Positions 1-11,406 of a stretch of DNA of 64,000 nucleotides are shown piece by piece. Both the position numbers and the translations under genes were made by a program. The notes under the pieces are model-generated. The model ran no database searches. It saw nothing but the letters and a program-made list of their open reading frames with translations, and had not been told where the DNA came from. Every line of letters begins with the position of its first letter. Positions within the stretch are counted from its first letter, which is position 1. The stretch covers positions 186,001 to 250,000 of the forward strand of contig JAJTUP010000039.1 in NCBI GenBank assembly GCA_021399435.1, read 5' to 3'. This stretch comes from Diaporthe sp. PMI_573 (lineage: Eukaryota > Ascomycota > Sordariomycetes > Diaporthales > Diaporthaceae).

Positions 1-44
1 ATGCACTGGCGGATGCAACTGGCTCGAGAACGTTTGCTTTTCCA

Positions 45-1646
45 TTATTTAGAATATGTCGTCCCGCCAGTCTCCTCCTCCGATGTTTCCTCAGCCAACA
101 CGGGTTCTTTGATCGTGATATACTGGCTATGCGCTCGGATCCTGTGCCCATATTTATACAATACCCAAGGCACCGGCACCAAAGCAACTGACACAAAGCC
201 CAGCAGACTACTCGCCCAGCCAATTCCCATGGACGAGAACATCTGAACCGTAAACAGTGGAAAGGCACCTCCTGCAGCATACCTTAGAAGACTGTTCGCA
301 CTAAGGGCGCTCGCGCCGTGCAGCGATCCGTACGAGTTCATGATATACAACGCGCCGCTACTATATATCATGATGTTGCCCACCGCGAAAGGCACGGCCG
401 CCACCACAGGGCTGGCCCAGAAGACACCCGCGTCGGCGCACCACCCGAACCAGAACAGGCTGGCCGGATTGAGAGCGCAGCCGGCCATGGCACCGTAGAG
501 GCGATACTCGGGGGGCACCAGGCCGACACCGTACTTGGCTTCCAGGGCCGGGTATGTGCGGCGGTCTATGTATACGACTGCAAGGAAGCCAAGAACGCAG
601 CCGAGAGCGATGGAGATAAAGGTAAGACCTTGCTGGCCAGGCGTGAAGTGGTAGAGCCCTCCAAATATGTAGGGGAATGCGGCGAAGAAGCTGTAAAAGA
701 CGGCGAAGTTGAAAGCCATGTAGATGGTCATGAAGAGAACGATGGACTCAACGAAGAGCATCTTGAAGGGTTTGAGGACGATACGCTTGATTAGAGCGCT
801 TGAGGGAAGAGCTGGTTTTGTGGTACGTGGTTGGGTTTCTTGAGACTGTTTTTTCCGTCCTCGTGCGTTTCTGAAGAATAGTTTTCTTGTATGTTTCGAA
901 CTGGGGCAAGGCGTAGAGGTAATTAAATGCAACCATAAAGAGAATTACCCATTCGAGCCATCGAAAGCCTTTTGCCTCACTGAGGAAACCGCCAATAACC
1001 GGGCCTGAGAAGATCAGCACACGGAATCGATTATGATGAAAGGGGATAGTGATGGGCTGTGCCGTACCAAATGCAGGCCCAAGGAACGGAGACACAAAGT
1101 AGAATGGATAGACAAGCCCAGCTAGTTTAGGCGGCCAGATATCTGCATTGGTGCCTCCGCCTACCGAAACGACGGCGCTTCCGAAAAGCCCAGCAAGGAA
1201 GCGACAGGCCAACAAGGTTGCAAAGGTTTTTGCGAAACCGGAGCCCAGAATAAATAGCCCGAAGATGGGAACAGTCGTGAGATACACAATTCTGCGACCG
1301 TAATACTCGCTGACGGGTGCCGCGATAATGGCTCCAAGTCCAAGTGCCCAGAGGAAAAGGGACAGCCCAAGCAGGGCTGCCGTATGGGAGACGCCAAACT
1401 TTTCTGCGACGTCGTTGGCCCCGGAGGTGTATACGGAAGAGGCAAAGGACCTGGACAAGTCAACATCTAGCTCATTTGAGTCGAAGGTGAGAGGGGGTTT
1501 GGAAGAGCCTACACGTTGACACAAAGGAATGCTGGAATGCTCGTCATGTACAGGCGCTTCCACATGGGCCAATTATGAGGACAGTCTGGATCATCTGGCC
1601 CCCTCCAGTCACTCGGTTCGTTTGGTTGTGGTTGCACATTAGCCAT
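45..1646 (-). CDS. MFS transporter, DHA1 (drug:H+ antiporter) type, frame broken once
   Basis: Multi-pass plasma-membrane transporter of the major facilitator superfamily. Exons are 1646-1513, 1450-1068 and 1004-45. Both introns (62 and 63 nt) have GT-AG ends and join phases cleanly. Visible hallmarks are an N-terminal NWP-MWKRLY segment, the loop motif PVSEYYGRR, the GPVIGGF motif rebuilt across intron 2, and ETYKKTIL before the central cytoplasmic loop. The C-terminal half has six further hydrophobic segments and ends in a short acidic tail. The frame changes by one base in the central loop, between about 875 and 815; no intron of usable length fits there, so this is a real frameshift or an assembly error in a six-base A/T run near 848. 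The gene is head-to-head with the FAD/formyltransferase fusion, which makes metabolite export a reasonable but unproven role. The DHA1 assignment is from motifs; substrate unknown. Confidence 0.85.
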
Positions 1647-3972
1647 GCTGACTGGAAGAATTGGGTAAATTGGGCAGCCCACAGAGCAGACAGAGAGAGA
1701 CACACAAAGAAACAATAAGCATTAGGTGAAGGGCATAAACACCATCACATTGAGCTGTTGGGAGAAGGAAGATGAAGGGGCCATGTAGCCGATAAAGATC
1801 AAGTGTGCTGTTAGCAATTTTGTCACGTAACGATTTCCTGACAACCAACATGCTAACAACCAACAAGCTACCGGTCCCGGCCATGTTCCGAGCACGCAAT
1901 GCTGACATGTATTGCTTGTAAAATGTGATCTCTCACCGCGGTGGGCCAAGAAGCCGGGGAAGCACGAACTGAGCGCAAGTGATGACTGATGTTCAAATAC
2001 CTCAACTGGCCCATCGTCGACCGATGATGATGCTACGCATTCCCAGCAAAAGCATTCCTATGCCCCATCCTAGAATGCATTATTAATAAGGTAGACATAT
2101 TACCTTTAAGATGTATATTTCAATATTATGCTGCCTTCAACTTCTCAGTTTAATATTGTTGAAGTTCTAACACAAGGCTGGATTTACGTACAGGTGATTA
2201 ATTAATGAGACTAATGAACATGTGGATCTTTTTATCCGTAACATGTAGTAGTAGTCTGAGTCACCCAGCAAGCCCCTTTGAAATCCTCCAGCAAAACGAA
2301 TCCTTCCGGGACCCTCTTCCGTTGCTCCCGCATCTGGTTTGTGTGATTCCAATGCTGCTACGCGCAATCCGCCCCACCAACCAGCTTCCGATCTGCGGGC
2401 CGTCCCCAGCTCAGATTTATACCCTGTCGACCGGTGAGCACCACCGCTTTATAGTAACGGGACGGAAGCTTAACAAAATATCCCTGAGAGTGTCCACTAT
2501 TCAGTCCGCGGGGGTGGGGCCCCGGCCTCGCCTCCTCTCAACCCCGATTGACTTTTTCTATTTCGCAGGCGCGCGGTTATATGGCAGGCGGGGCTGTGTC
2601 ACCTCGTGCTTTAGTCCGACGGCCAATCTGAACATCCTCCAAGGCTCCTTCGCCTATAAGCCACGGCAGCTTCACTCCCGCGACGCGCATGCTGACGATG
2701 CTATGCGGGCCTCGTTGGCGTGCTCAGTGGCTGGTTGCCGCCAGTGCAATACAGCCTGCAAACATCGGCTCTTCCTGAAATGGAATCTCCGCGTGCGGCA
2801 GCGGGACTCATAATGACCAACAATGGAATTGTTTTTATCCAAAATGGTCGTAGTGGTTGATATCTGACTGCCGACGGGGGCCTAACGGCTTATTTTTGGT
2901 GGAGGTCGGATATTCGCACCCGAAAGAAGGGAAGTTGCACCCGAACTTCTGACTGCATACATGTATGTAGCTACCTACTGCAAACTGGTATGCAATATCT
3001 TATCCATATACACAACAATAACATACGAACCCATTTTTCCGGTGTGACTATCCGATCTCTTGTTGTGTAGGTCTATGGTCTGTGCACAACCCCCTATATA
3101 CTGCCACGCCGGCACGGTCTTTCGTCGTAGTATGGAAGGGCTGTCCATATCTGCTTGCGTGCGCCGCGGTCGTCCACCCCCTACCCATTGGTCAGAATTC
3201 TCCGTGGTACAGGAGGGTTTGCTACAGTACAAAGAAATAGGCACCTCTATGAGGCCATTTAGACATTTTATGGGCCTCTTTTTATGGGTATGCAGGGCTG
3301 AATATGGAGTTTTCTCTTTGGATAGATATTGGCTAGGCTTGCTGCAGGTGGGTAAGTTGAGGAATCATGTGCCGGAAATACAAAGTACATCAGCAAGGTG
3401 GAGAGGACAACACGGCTGAGATGCCCCGATGTGAGTATGGACAACTCCCAACCTCCGGACCATTGTCGACACGTCCTTTGCATAAATCCTTCAGATCCTA
3501 CAGCCCCAGGTTCGGTGGATCTAATGATACCTCCTTTTGTTTGTGTTCGCCCCTCTGGATTTCAGCTCTACGAGCACGTGTAAGACGGCAAATCTTCATC
3601 ACTGGGAGACATTGTGGCACAACTTGCGAGGCGGCCACTTGGAAGGATTCTTTTACGTACTTTCTAAGCATGGCAAGTGTCGTGCGTGTGATGAGAATGA
3701 CGGCACAGGTAGCGCCTTGAAGTCTGAGGCAGCGGCATCGGAGCCACAGTCTGCTCGCTTCTCGAGAATCACGGTTATTGTCTCATTGGAAGGAGGAAGC
3801 CTTTAGCGATTTTACGAAGTAATAACGTTGTTGGGCAGGGACTGGCCATCTAGGGCGCCTTTTAGGACCGTATAAAGACGGGCACCATATAAAGAACCTT
3901 TCAAACCGTGACTCTGTTCATCAGAGAGACCAGTTGTCTTGACAATCCAATTGTTTAGTGTCGCTTCTCATC
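1647..3972. other. intergenic region between divergent MFS and oxidase-formyltransferase genes
   Basis: No gene was recognised here. Open frames exist (the longest, on the plus strand at 2205-2813, is about 200 codons) but have low-complexity, arginine/serine/proline-rich composition and no family resemblance. It probably holds both promoters. A GC-rich block (GGGGTGGGGCCCCGG, around 2511-2525) is the most distinctive element. Confidence 0.5.
3871..3894 (+). promoter_or_regulatory. two TATA-like boxes upstream of the FAD/formyltransferase gene
   Basis: TATAAAG at 3871 and ATATAAAG at 3887 lie 79-102 bases before the ATG at 3973, a usual core-promoter position for a fungal gene. Inferred from position and sequence only. 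Confidence 0.45.
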
Positions 3973-6654
3973 ATGAAATTCCTTGTCACTGCGAAACTTC
4001 CCTTTTGCGGGGGCGGGACGAAAAAGTCTACCTATATCATCTTCAGCGATGCAGAGGCTGACCTTTCTGTCCCGCTGACCGGTCCAGAGTCGGTCGATGT
4101 ATGGATATGCGACGGCCAAGAGGTCACCAGTGATCTAATGGATCAGTGGCTCGGCCAAGCTGCCCAGGCGCCCAAGTCTATGCTGGTTCGAGACGACGCC
4201 ACCATCCCCATACTGCAGTCATACGCCAGAGACCGGGTGGCCCAGATGGAAGAGCTCCCCAAACAACTGCCAAACCAGACGACAGAAGACTGGCAGGACT
4301 CGGTCCTCCGGTGTGCGGAAATGCTCTATGCTCGAGCTCGCGCCAACGCCGGAACCCATCGCGTCAACATCAACAGAACGAAAAAGCACACTCGTGATAC
4401 TACCGTCCTCCTCGTCGGCGCGGGCATCATGAACCTGATGACGGCAAGGCTCCTAGCTGCGAGCGGCTACAAGGTCCGCGTCGTGGACCAAGGCCCGGAC
4501 CCGCGGGCGTGCCAGCTGGGCGATTGGACGTCGCTTGGCGTCACCAGTGGCGGCCACAACGCCCGCATGTTCACCAACACCGAAGCGGACAACTACAACG
4601 AGCAAGACAGCGAACTATACTCCGACATGCAGTCGATATTCCGCAAGACGGTCCGTGATGGCGGGTGGAGCGTGAAACTGCCGGAGGACTTCACCAAGGC
4701 CGAAAATGATTGGGTCAGCGCATTTGAGCGTGTGCCCGGGTGGATGGCGGCGACGTTCAAGAAGGACATCCATGAGGTGAACGTCGAGTCTGGCAAGTTA
4801 TGGAGACAGCTTATGAAGACTGATCCGCAACTCTTCAAGGATGTGGGATATCACAACGACATCCTGCGCCTGTATGTGGAGTCAACCGCCTTGGACGTGT
4901 CCATCAAACTCAACCGCAGTCTGGGTGCCCTTTTGCAAGACCCATCCCCTGAAGAGTTTCTAAAGACTTATGCCGGACTCCTCCCCGCAGCCGAGTCGGG
5001 ACATTTGGCCGGCGGTATTGTTGTTGATGGATTCACGGTGAACATCCACCTCTTCATGGCCAAGTTGCTCGACGATATCACATCGTTGGGTGGTGAGTTC
5101 CAGTGGAACTGTGCGGTGACTGGTGTTGATCGCAACCACAGAGGCGAGGTGACCATGCTGCGTTCTCAGATGGGGAACTTTAAAGCCGATCACTTCGTGG
5201 TGAGCCCGGGGACGACGGGAAATGCCCTGCTGAAGGGAACAGCTAGCGAAAACCTGATCCACGGTGTTCTGGGAATCTGGCTCCAGATACCGAACCTGGG
5301 CCCCAAGATGAAGAACTCCATGAAGATTCACCGCCGCGGTCACAAGGTTGAAGACATCAATGTCACCGTGGCCAAGGACCGCGAGACAGGCGAAGAGATC
5401 CTCATTTTTGGTGGTGCGTACGGGTACGTTGGGCTTGACCGGCCGGACCCGGAGTCCCCGGAGATGAAGGCGCTCTACGATGAGCTGGAGGAGGTGGCGC
5501 GCATCTACTTCCCACGAGGATACGCCGAGGCCAAGAAGCGTGGTCCTCAGGCGATGTATCCCGGTGGACACCGCGAGTTCTGCGTTCGTCCTTTCACACC
5601 TACCGGTCTCGGAGTTTTCGAGAAGATCCCTACGGCAACCGGCGGTCAGCTCATCATCACCGGCGGCAACAACACAGGCGGCTTTGCCCAGGCACCGGGC
5701 ATAGCACGTGCGGTGCTGCGGTCGTTCATAGGCGAGGACGATCCCGTCCATGTGCTTTTCCATCCAGACCGCGGCAAACTCCCCGCTGTGACCTACAGAT
5801 CGCGTTCAAACTCAGCTGAGCAACTCCTTGTGGCCAACCCCGGCACAGACACCGAAGCTGGCAAGCCCCTGAAGCTGCTCCTGATCTGCTCCGACGGACC
5901 CCAGCACCGTTACCTGCGCTACCGGTTGGACCAGGCCTTTCCGGGGTACCGCTGCGTCCAGGAAACAAGCGACGGGCAACTCAGACAGCTGATCCGAAAG
6001 GGCCGTTACGTCGACGCGGGCTGGCAGAAGTATCACTCGTTCCGGCGTGCCCTCTTGGGCCATGACCGCCAACGAAGCACTCATTTCGACAGCCTGGTGC
6101 CTGAGGACTATGTCTCGATCGCACCAGACTTGGTGGTTGACACCGTCAACTGCCGCGACGTGTGGGAAGCCGTGGAGAAGTGGAAGGCCGAGTTGACCAT
6201 CGTCACGGGCACCAAGTTCATCGGCAAGAAGCTGATGGCCCGTGCCGGGCTCATGGTCAACATGCACACGGGCTACCTGCCCGAGTACAAAGGGAACCAC
6301 TGCATCTTCTTTGCCTTGTATGACGGGGCGGTGGATAAGGTGGCGTCGACGCTCCATCAACTGACCCAGAGCCTGGACGGGGGTGATGTCTTGGACAGAG
6401 TTTTTGTGCCTGTGATGCCGACAGACAATGAAGAGACCCTTTACACCAGGTGTCTCCAGATGTCAATCGACCGATGCATGGTCCACATTGGGCGGTTCTC
6501 AAGGGGAGAACAGCTTGAATTTCTACCGCAAAAGGCTGAAGGGCAAACCTTCCGGCATCGTGACCGTACCCCCGGGAAGGAAATAGAACTATGGTGGAAG
6601 CTGAACGTTGGGGGGTTACTGTCGCGGGCTGGAAAGCAGCACAAGATCGAGTGA
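3973..6654 (+). CDS. FAD-dependent oxidoreductase (DAO/amino-acid-oxidase-like) fused to a formyltransferase domain
   Basis: A single uninterrupted exon encodes 893 residues. The frame is also open upstream to a GTG, but the first ATG is at 3973. Residues 1-140 are an unassigned N-terminal region. About residue 145 begins a Rossmann FAD-binding motif (VGAGIMN) followed by the acidic VVDQG strand end. The oxidoreductase body ends near residue 590 with the glycine-rich TGGNNTGGFAQAPG segment typical of DAO-like flavoenzymes. Around residue 634 a second domain starts (LLLICSDGP) and resembles the catalytic half of methionyl-tRNA and other 10-formyl-THF formyltransferases: N and H in NMHTGYLPEYKG (near 763) and D in SLDGGDVLD (near 801) match the family Asn-His-Asp catalytic set. 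The arrangement suggests oxidation of an amino compound coupled to N-formylation; the substrate is not deducible. It is terminated by three consecutive in-frame stops and is divergent to an MFS transporter. Confidence 0.88.
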   Translation: MKFLVTAKLPFCGGGTKKSTYIIFSDAEADLSVPLTGPESVDVWICDGQEVTSDLMDQWLGQAAQAPKSMLVRDDATIPILQSYARDRVAQMEELPKQLPNQTTEDWQDSVLRCAEMLYARARANAGTHRVNINRTKKHTRDTTVLLVGAGIMNLMTARLLAASGYKVRVVDQGPDPRACQLGDWTSLGVTSGGHNARMFTNTEADNYNEQDSELYSDMQSIFRKTVRDGGWSVKLPEDFTKAENDWVSAFERVPGWMAATFKKDIHEVNVESGKLWRQLMKTDPQLFKDVGYHNDILRLYVESTALDVSIKLNRSLGALLQDPSPEEFLKTYAGLLPAAESGHLAGGIVVDGFTVNIHLFMAKLLDDITSLGGEFQWNCAVTGVDRNHRGEVTMLRSQMGNFKADHFVVSPGTTGNALLKGTASENLIHGVLGIWLQIPNLGPKMKNSMKIHRRGHKVEDINVTVAKDRETGEEILIFGGAYGYVGLDRPDPESPEMKALYDELEEVARIYFPRGYAEAKKRGPQAMYPGGHREFCVRPFTPTGLGVFEKIPTATGGQLIITGGNNTGGFAQAPGIARAVLRSFIGEDDPVHVLFHPDRGKLPAVTYRSRSNSAEQLLVANPGTDTEAGKPLKLLLICSDGPQHRYLRYRLDQAFPGYRCVQETSDGQLRQLIRKGRYVDAGWQKYHSFRRALLGHDRQRSTHFDSLVPEDYVSIAPDLVVDTVNCRDVWEAVEKWKAELTIVTGTKFIGKKLMARAGLMVNMHTGYLPEYKGNHCIFFALYDGAVDKVASTLHQLTQSLDGGDVLDRVFVPVMPTDNEETLYTRCLQMSIDRCMVHIGRFSRGEQLEFLPQKAEGQTFRHRDRTPGKEIELWWKLNVGGLLSRAGKQHKIE

Positions 6655-6813
6655 TAATAGTTCTGAGGCTTTGTTTAGCGGAAGGGTTCTTTTCTTTTTA
6701 GGCTTATCCCAGATCAAAAGATACAGGACTAGAAGCAGTCGACAATGGCCCACTAGTCAAATTCAAACAAACCGTGAAGCCACAGATTAGCGATTTCTGA
6801 CTGCTGTGGCGCA

Positions 6814-8381
6814 TCAGTCTAGAGACTTTGGTACGTCGCACATCCATTCCCAATTCCAGCAGACATGCATCAGCGCAGGCGAGGACGCCCACAGGTCTTT
6901 GAGATACTCTTTTGTGCCTCCGACATCGATTCGGCGTGCGTCCCAAATGATATACCCCCACCGTCGCAGCTCGTCTGGCACGTACCCGCCGAAGAGATTC
7001 GAGTACCTTCCGCCCCACAGAAGAGTCCAAGCAAGCGGCGGCGCGCCGGCCTCATCACCCGCAAACAGCATGACCTGCCTCCTCTCTTCAGCACGGTCCC
7101 GGTCATTGAGTTGAATGTCCCGCCGGTGCCTCTGGGCTGCGGACCCCATGGCCTCTTCAAGGAAATCGCCTCCGACCCGTAGGGATTTGGTCATCAAATC
7201 CAATCGCTCGTCATGTGTCTCAGCCGTAACCATTTCCAGAGCCAGGCTTAGACCTCCGTTCCCGATGGTGCCGCTCAGAAACTCTGCGCTCAGGGATTAG
7301 AAGATAGGTCCATGAGACAAGGCGTGCGCGAGCTGGCGCACAGCTTTGCACATATTTCGTGCACATGTTTCGTGCACAACATACACGTCAGGTGAGGTCG
7401 GTGGAAGGGTAAAGCATAGATGATTTAGAACTACAGACAGACAAGAGAGGGGGAGGGAGTTCGTAGAGACTTACCGCCGTACTTCTTGTCAATGGGGAAG
7501 GCTAAGCCCTCCCGCTCAGGCTCAAATTCATCATCAAACTTGGGACTTGTCTCATTTAAATCCCACTTCACATCTTCCACCACTGCTTCATACTTCTCCT
7601 TGACGAAAGCGTAGATAAAGTACACCTCCTCGGCCTCCCAGGGCTCAAGACCCAGGTCGGAGAAGAAGCGCTCATTGATGTCCACGCCCATGAATCTCTC
7701 GTAACGAGAATCGCCAAAGAGGTGGCAGAACACCTCGAAGCGGTAGAATGCACGCGTCACGCGTGTCTTCTCTGTTCTTGTCAGGGCTTCCGCCCCCCCA
7801 AGGGGTTGAGCACTGGGTTGGACCGGGCCGGAGCGGAAGTTGGCGAGCGCCCAGGAAACGAAATGAGCTGCTAGAGGGTTGACAGTCGACTGGTGGAACC
7901 AAGCCATCCAACAAATCTCTTCAAGGGGACATATGTCGGGAGTTGGCCTGTCAGTAACACAAGCGGAACGCCAGGCGGAATATAAACCGAGGAAGCCCCT
8001 GACGTTGGTTTTGGGTCCCATAGGCGGGCCGATCCTGGACCGATGGGACCCGAAAGCAGCGTAGACGTCGACAAAAACATCGTCGGTGGTCTCTTTCAGA
8101 AGGGTGCGAGAGAGAATGGATTCGCGGTCAAGCAGATACTGGGCATGGAAGACGGGTGAGGCGTGGACGAGCCCGCTCAGCGTCGCCAGATCGGGCACGT
8201 TCAGGAGCAGCGCCGTCCTCAGCTCGGCTGGCAGGCCCTCTAGCGTCGGGAAGCCTGCACCCTCGTGTGCACGCCGGAATACTGGATGGGCTGGAGGTTC
8301 CAGTGGTGGCAGGCTACCCTCGGCCCTTCCGCGAGATGGAAGTCGAGCTTGGTCGATGTCGGTGGAGGGACTTGGCGACAT
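6814..8381 (-). CDS. F-box-like fungal protein
   Basis: Exons are 8381-7475 and 7283-6814; the 191-nt intron has a GTAAGT donor and a GCGCAG acceptor, and phase closes to 458 codons. An earlier in-frame ATG at 8480 also exists; the one at 8381 (MSPSPSTD) was preferred because the preceding stretch is cysteine-rich and unlike the family. The segment LEGLPAELRTALLLNVPD near residue 40 is an F-box-like helix pair followed by LVHASPVFHAQY, a combination common in large fungal families. The remainder is an uncharacterised helical region. If the F-box is functional it would recruit SCF ubiquitin ligase through Skp1; the target is unknown. It is on the same strand as the Clr5-domain gene behind it. 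Confidence 0.72.
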
Positions 8382-8686
8382 GGCGCTGGTCCTAGGTGGC
8401 GCTTCATTCCCCGGACAGCTTTGAGTCGTGAGGTGACAGGAGAGATGGCTGATGCAACATGCGCAACAAGTTGAAACCACGAAGACGACTCGATCTTGGT
8501 CATTTTACGGCCCCTCCGTCGGAATTTCATATCGTTGCCCGATTGAGTATTCCATGCTTTCATTGAAGACTGCAAACCCTAACTGTTCTAGAGCTCCGAG
8601 TTCCTATCTAAAAGACAGCTACTTTGCCGGGTACGGTACCCGGCACCCCCACGTCCAGCACAACAGAACTTGGCTTTACCCAATCG
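8382..8686. other. short intergenic gap
   Basis: About 300 bases between the F-box-like start and the Clr5-protein stop. It should hold the 3' end of the upstream gene and the F-box gene promoter. Nothing else was recognised. Confidence 0.4.
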
Positions 8687-10236
8687 CTAACTATTCATTG
8701 GTGCAAGACGCCACCGCGCATACGCTTCCGCCATATCCCAACCCCCACGTGCTCGATGACTTTCGGCAAGGAATTTGAGAGCATCAGCCCTTGGAGCTCC
8801 CTGAGCTCCCCGGATCAAGATTTGCTGGTACAGCTCCTCGAGTCTCGGGTCTAGATTGCAATCCAGCCGTTTAGCCATATTAGTATAGATGATCAAATCG
8901 GCTTTACTCTGCAGCGCTTCAATGCATCTGACGTCGCGCTTCCCGTACGCTGCTTCGTATTTGGCCACCGTCCCGTCAACTATTCCCTCGATGATTCTAG
9001 AGAACCACATGCCATCCTTTTCTCCTTGGTCGCCAGTTTCAAGCCATTGGATCATGGACCCCTGGCTCACGGCGGAAGAGGGATCCAAACAAGCAAGCTC
9101 TGCCCAGGACTGGCAAGTGACCAGCCAAGCTCTGGACGTAATCTCGCTCAAATCGCTCTCTGGAGCAGTAGCAAGTCCCTTGATTATTATTTGTAGCGGG
9201 TGTGAAGTTTGAAGGCCTGGGGAACCGGAGAATAAGAGGGACGCGGCGTAGTGAAGTATCGATTTCACGACTAGCCTGACTTGTCTTGACTCAGCGTGGG
9301 TGGTAGCAGGGTAGTTGCAAAGTTTCAAGATATACATAAAGAGGTTGACAGAAAGGGCAGTTGGCTCAGTCTGGATCATAGCGGCAACCTCGTCTGGTGT
9401 TCGGCGCATTTGAACGATGGCTTCGCCTAGATTTTGCTGCTGCATGAGGTCCTTGATTTGATCGGTGAATCTGAGCCACCGGCCGGTTATGAGCTCCTCT
9501 TTTGCGAAGAGGTCAAGAGCATCTGTCACACCCTTGATTCTCCCCTGATATTGACTAAGGGTATGTGATCGGGCGCTGTAGAATATTGCCTCGCTGTTAT
9601 AGAATATGTCGGGCTGGTTGATTCTGGTGGTGAGTGGCATCTCCTTGTATTGTCTTTTACGCCGTAGATGTCGGTCGAGCCGGCCAATGTCGACACGTTG
9701 CCCATTGGCCAAAAGGACCTTCTGGGCCCGGAGATCACCGGAATCTTCAGGGCGTCTGCTGTTGATAACGTCTTGCAATCTGCCGGTGTCTGTATCAGGA
9801 TGCAATCTGATGTTCTTCCGCCAGCCCCAGATTCGGAATCTGCTCTTATACATCTTCGCCCTGTGAAGTTGAGTCACACCTGTATCCTGCTGATGCTGCC
9901 AACGCTACAGCTCAAGGGGCAGACGTACGTTGCTCTAAAATCAAACTCGTTCTCCAAGATCTCGATCACTTCACGGAGTGTTTTTTCTTCGTCGATGTAC
10001 AGTCTTCTCATTATCGGCTTGTAGTCTTCCCAATAGCTGAACTGAGTGGGCGGCCAGTCACCCCTTTTTAGGGGAGCCGCTTCTTCCGTCACATCATTGA
10101 TCGCGGGGAAGCTCCGTGCCGGCAGGTGAGTCACCTCGAACGTGCGCTCTATAGGCATGCCATTCGTAGGTAAGATCGAATCCTCTGATTCTCTGACAAG
10201 CGCCATAGTCTGTGGTTCTGGGATGTGAATGTACAT
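8687..10236 (-). CDS. Clr5-domain protein
   Basis: Exons are 10236-9929 and 9860-8687 with a 68-nt intron (GTACGT donor, CACAG acceptor), giving 493 residues; a second start is possible at 10206. Splicing rebuilds the Clr5 domain at about residues 70-115: WEDYKPIMRRLYIDEEKT, then ATAKMYKSRFRIWGWRKN across the junction. This domain is named after fission yeast Clr5, a protein linked to heterochromatic silencing; in filamentous fungi it heads many proteins of unknown role. The long C-terminal part is helical and repeats no motif I can name; it could contain TPR-like helices (LESHRARGGWDMAEAYARW near the end). The domain call is firm, the cellular role unknown. Confidence 0.8.
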
Positions 10237-11406
10237 ATGTACGGTTAGGTCTTTTTGAGATCTTCACCCAGTGCGGGCAACTTGACTCCTGAGCCTGTCA
10301 ACTCATGTCAAAAGCGGAGCAAGAACCGCTGCGCTCCACCTGGTCCCAGAAACTCAATCCTGGCATTGGTTCGGTTGGGAATGTTCCGCTCAGGGCTTCG
10401 GCAATGCTCACTACAGAGTCTATAGTATACAATGTATCAGTGGAGGTAATTGTATTGGTCTAGTGAACAAAGTTAACCTAGCTATCTCGGATTGATCGAC
10501 CGATTAATTGATTAATTATATTCAAGACCAGAAATTTACAGACCCCATTTTAGAAGGCGGAAGCCCAAATCTTGACTCAGCAGCCCTACAGCCAATTGGA
10601 GCTTGTGATGATACTGATCATCGCGAGTGCCGAGCCTGCTGTACAGTGATAGAACTGCCTAATGCCACTAGATTTAATTCATGACGACGTGCTACATATG
10701 GGAAACACAAGCCATATATACTATTCTAAATGAATAGTAAAGTATGGTGTTACTGTTTTCGTCCTCATCCGCGGGCGAGCTTAGACCGGCTTCAAATAGA
10801 TCTCGCAGGTATTTCTCCAGCTTAGACACGAAATCACTTCCGAGGCGCCATTTGGACAGTCTCTTGAAGAAATAGTGGCTCAGTCGCCGGTGATACCATT
10901 CTTTCTTTCACACATTTCGAGTGTCCCCCCAGGGGCTTGTCTTCTCTTCTTTACACAATATCTACACAATCGCTCGATTCGACGCGGCTATGTGTCTGTC
11001 AAGGCCACGTCCTACTCGACGTATGCCGTTGACTAAATCGAGGAAATCAACAATGTCATCACCAAAACTTAACTTGAAGTTCTCTTTTATCGAGAGATGG
11101 ACTCATGATCCGAGCTTTTGAAATAACTGGCCCGGATCTACCGGAGTGAGCCCACCATGTTGGCGAGTCATCACCACTGGTGAAGTGGATGCCTCTGCAA
11201 AACATAGTTTCAGTCCAATATACCACTTTATATTAACTAGTCTGGCACTCCCCCCAAATCTCTATTTCAGCATCAGAAGATATTTTTCGTGACACCTCTG
11301 AACTGTACCACCACCACTGGCAGTCTTAAAGAGGGCTCTATTGATATCCATTCTTTGCCTCAGTATCTCCGCCAAATCTCTACGGGAAGCCGTGACTGTG
11401 CCCAAG
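10237..11406. other. intergenic region
   Basis: No supported gene in about 1.2 kb. Several AT-rich patches occur (for example 10480-10520 and 10690-10740). It separates two genes transcribed away from each other, so it should include both promoters. Confidence 0.4.

Noticed and set aside
901..948. A 48-nt GT-AG segment in the MFS gene (GTAATT to CCCCAG) that looks like an intron
   Set aside because: Removing it would delete a hydrophobic helix (VILFMVAFNYLYALP) expected before ETYKK; its length is a multiple of three and the frame stays open, so it was kept as coding.
2205..2813. Plus-strand open frame of about 200 codons between the MFS and fusion genes
   Set aside because: Composition is arginine/serine/proline-rich without domain resemblance, no good start context or introns; best explained as chance in GC-rich promoter DNA.
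4960..5763. Minus-strand frame of 267 codons inside the fusion gene
   Set aside because: Antisense shadow of a strongly supported coding region.
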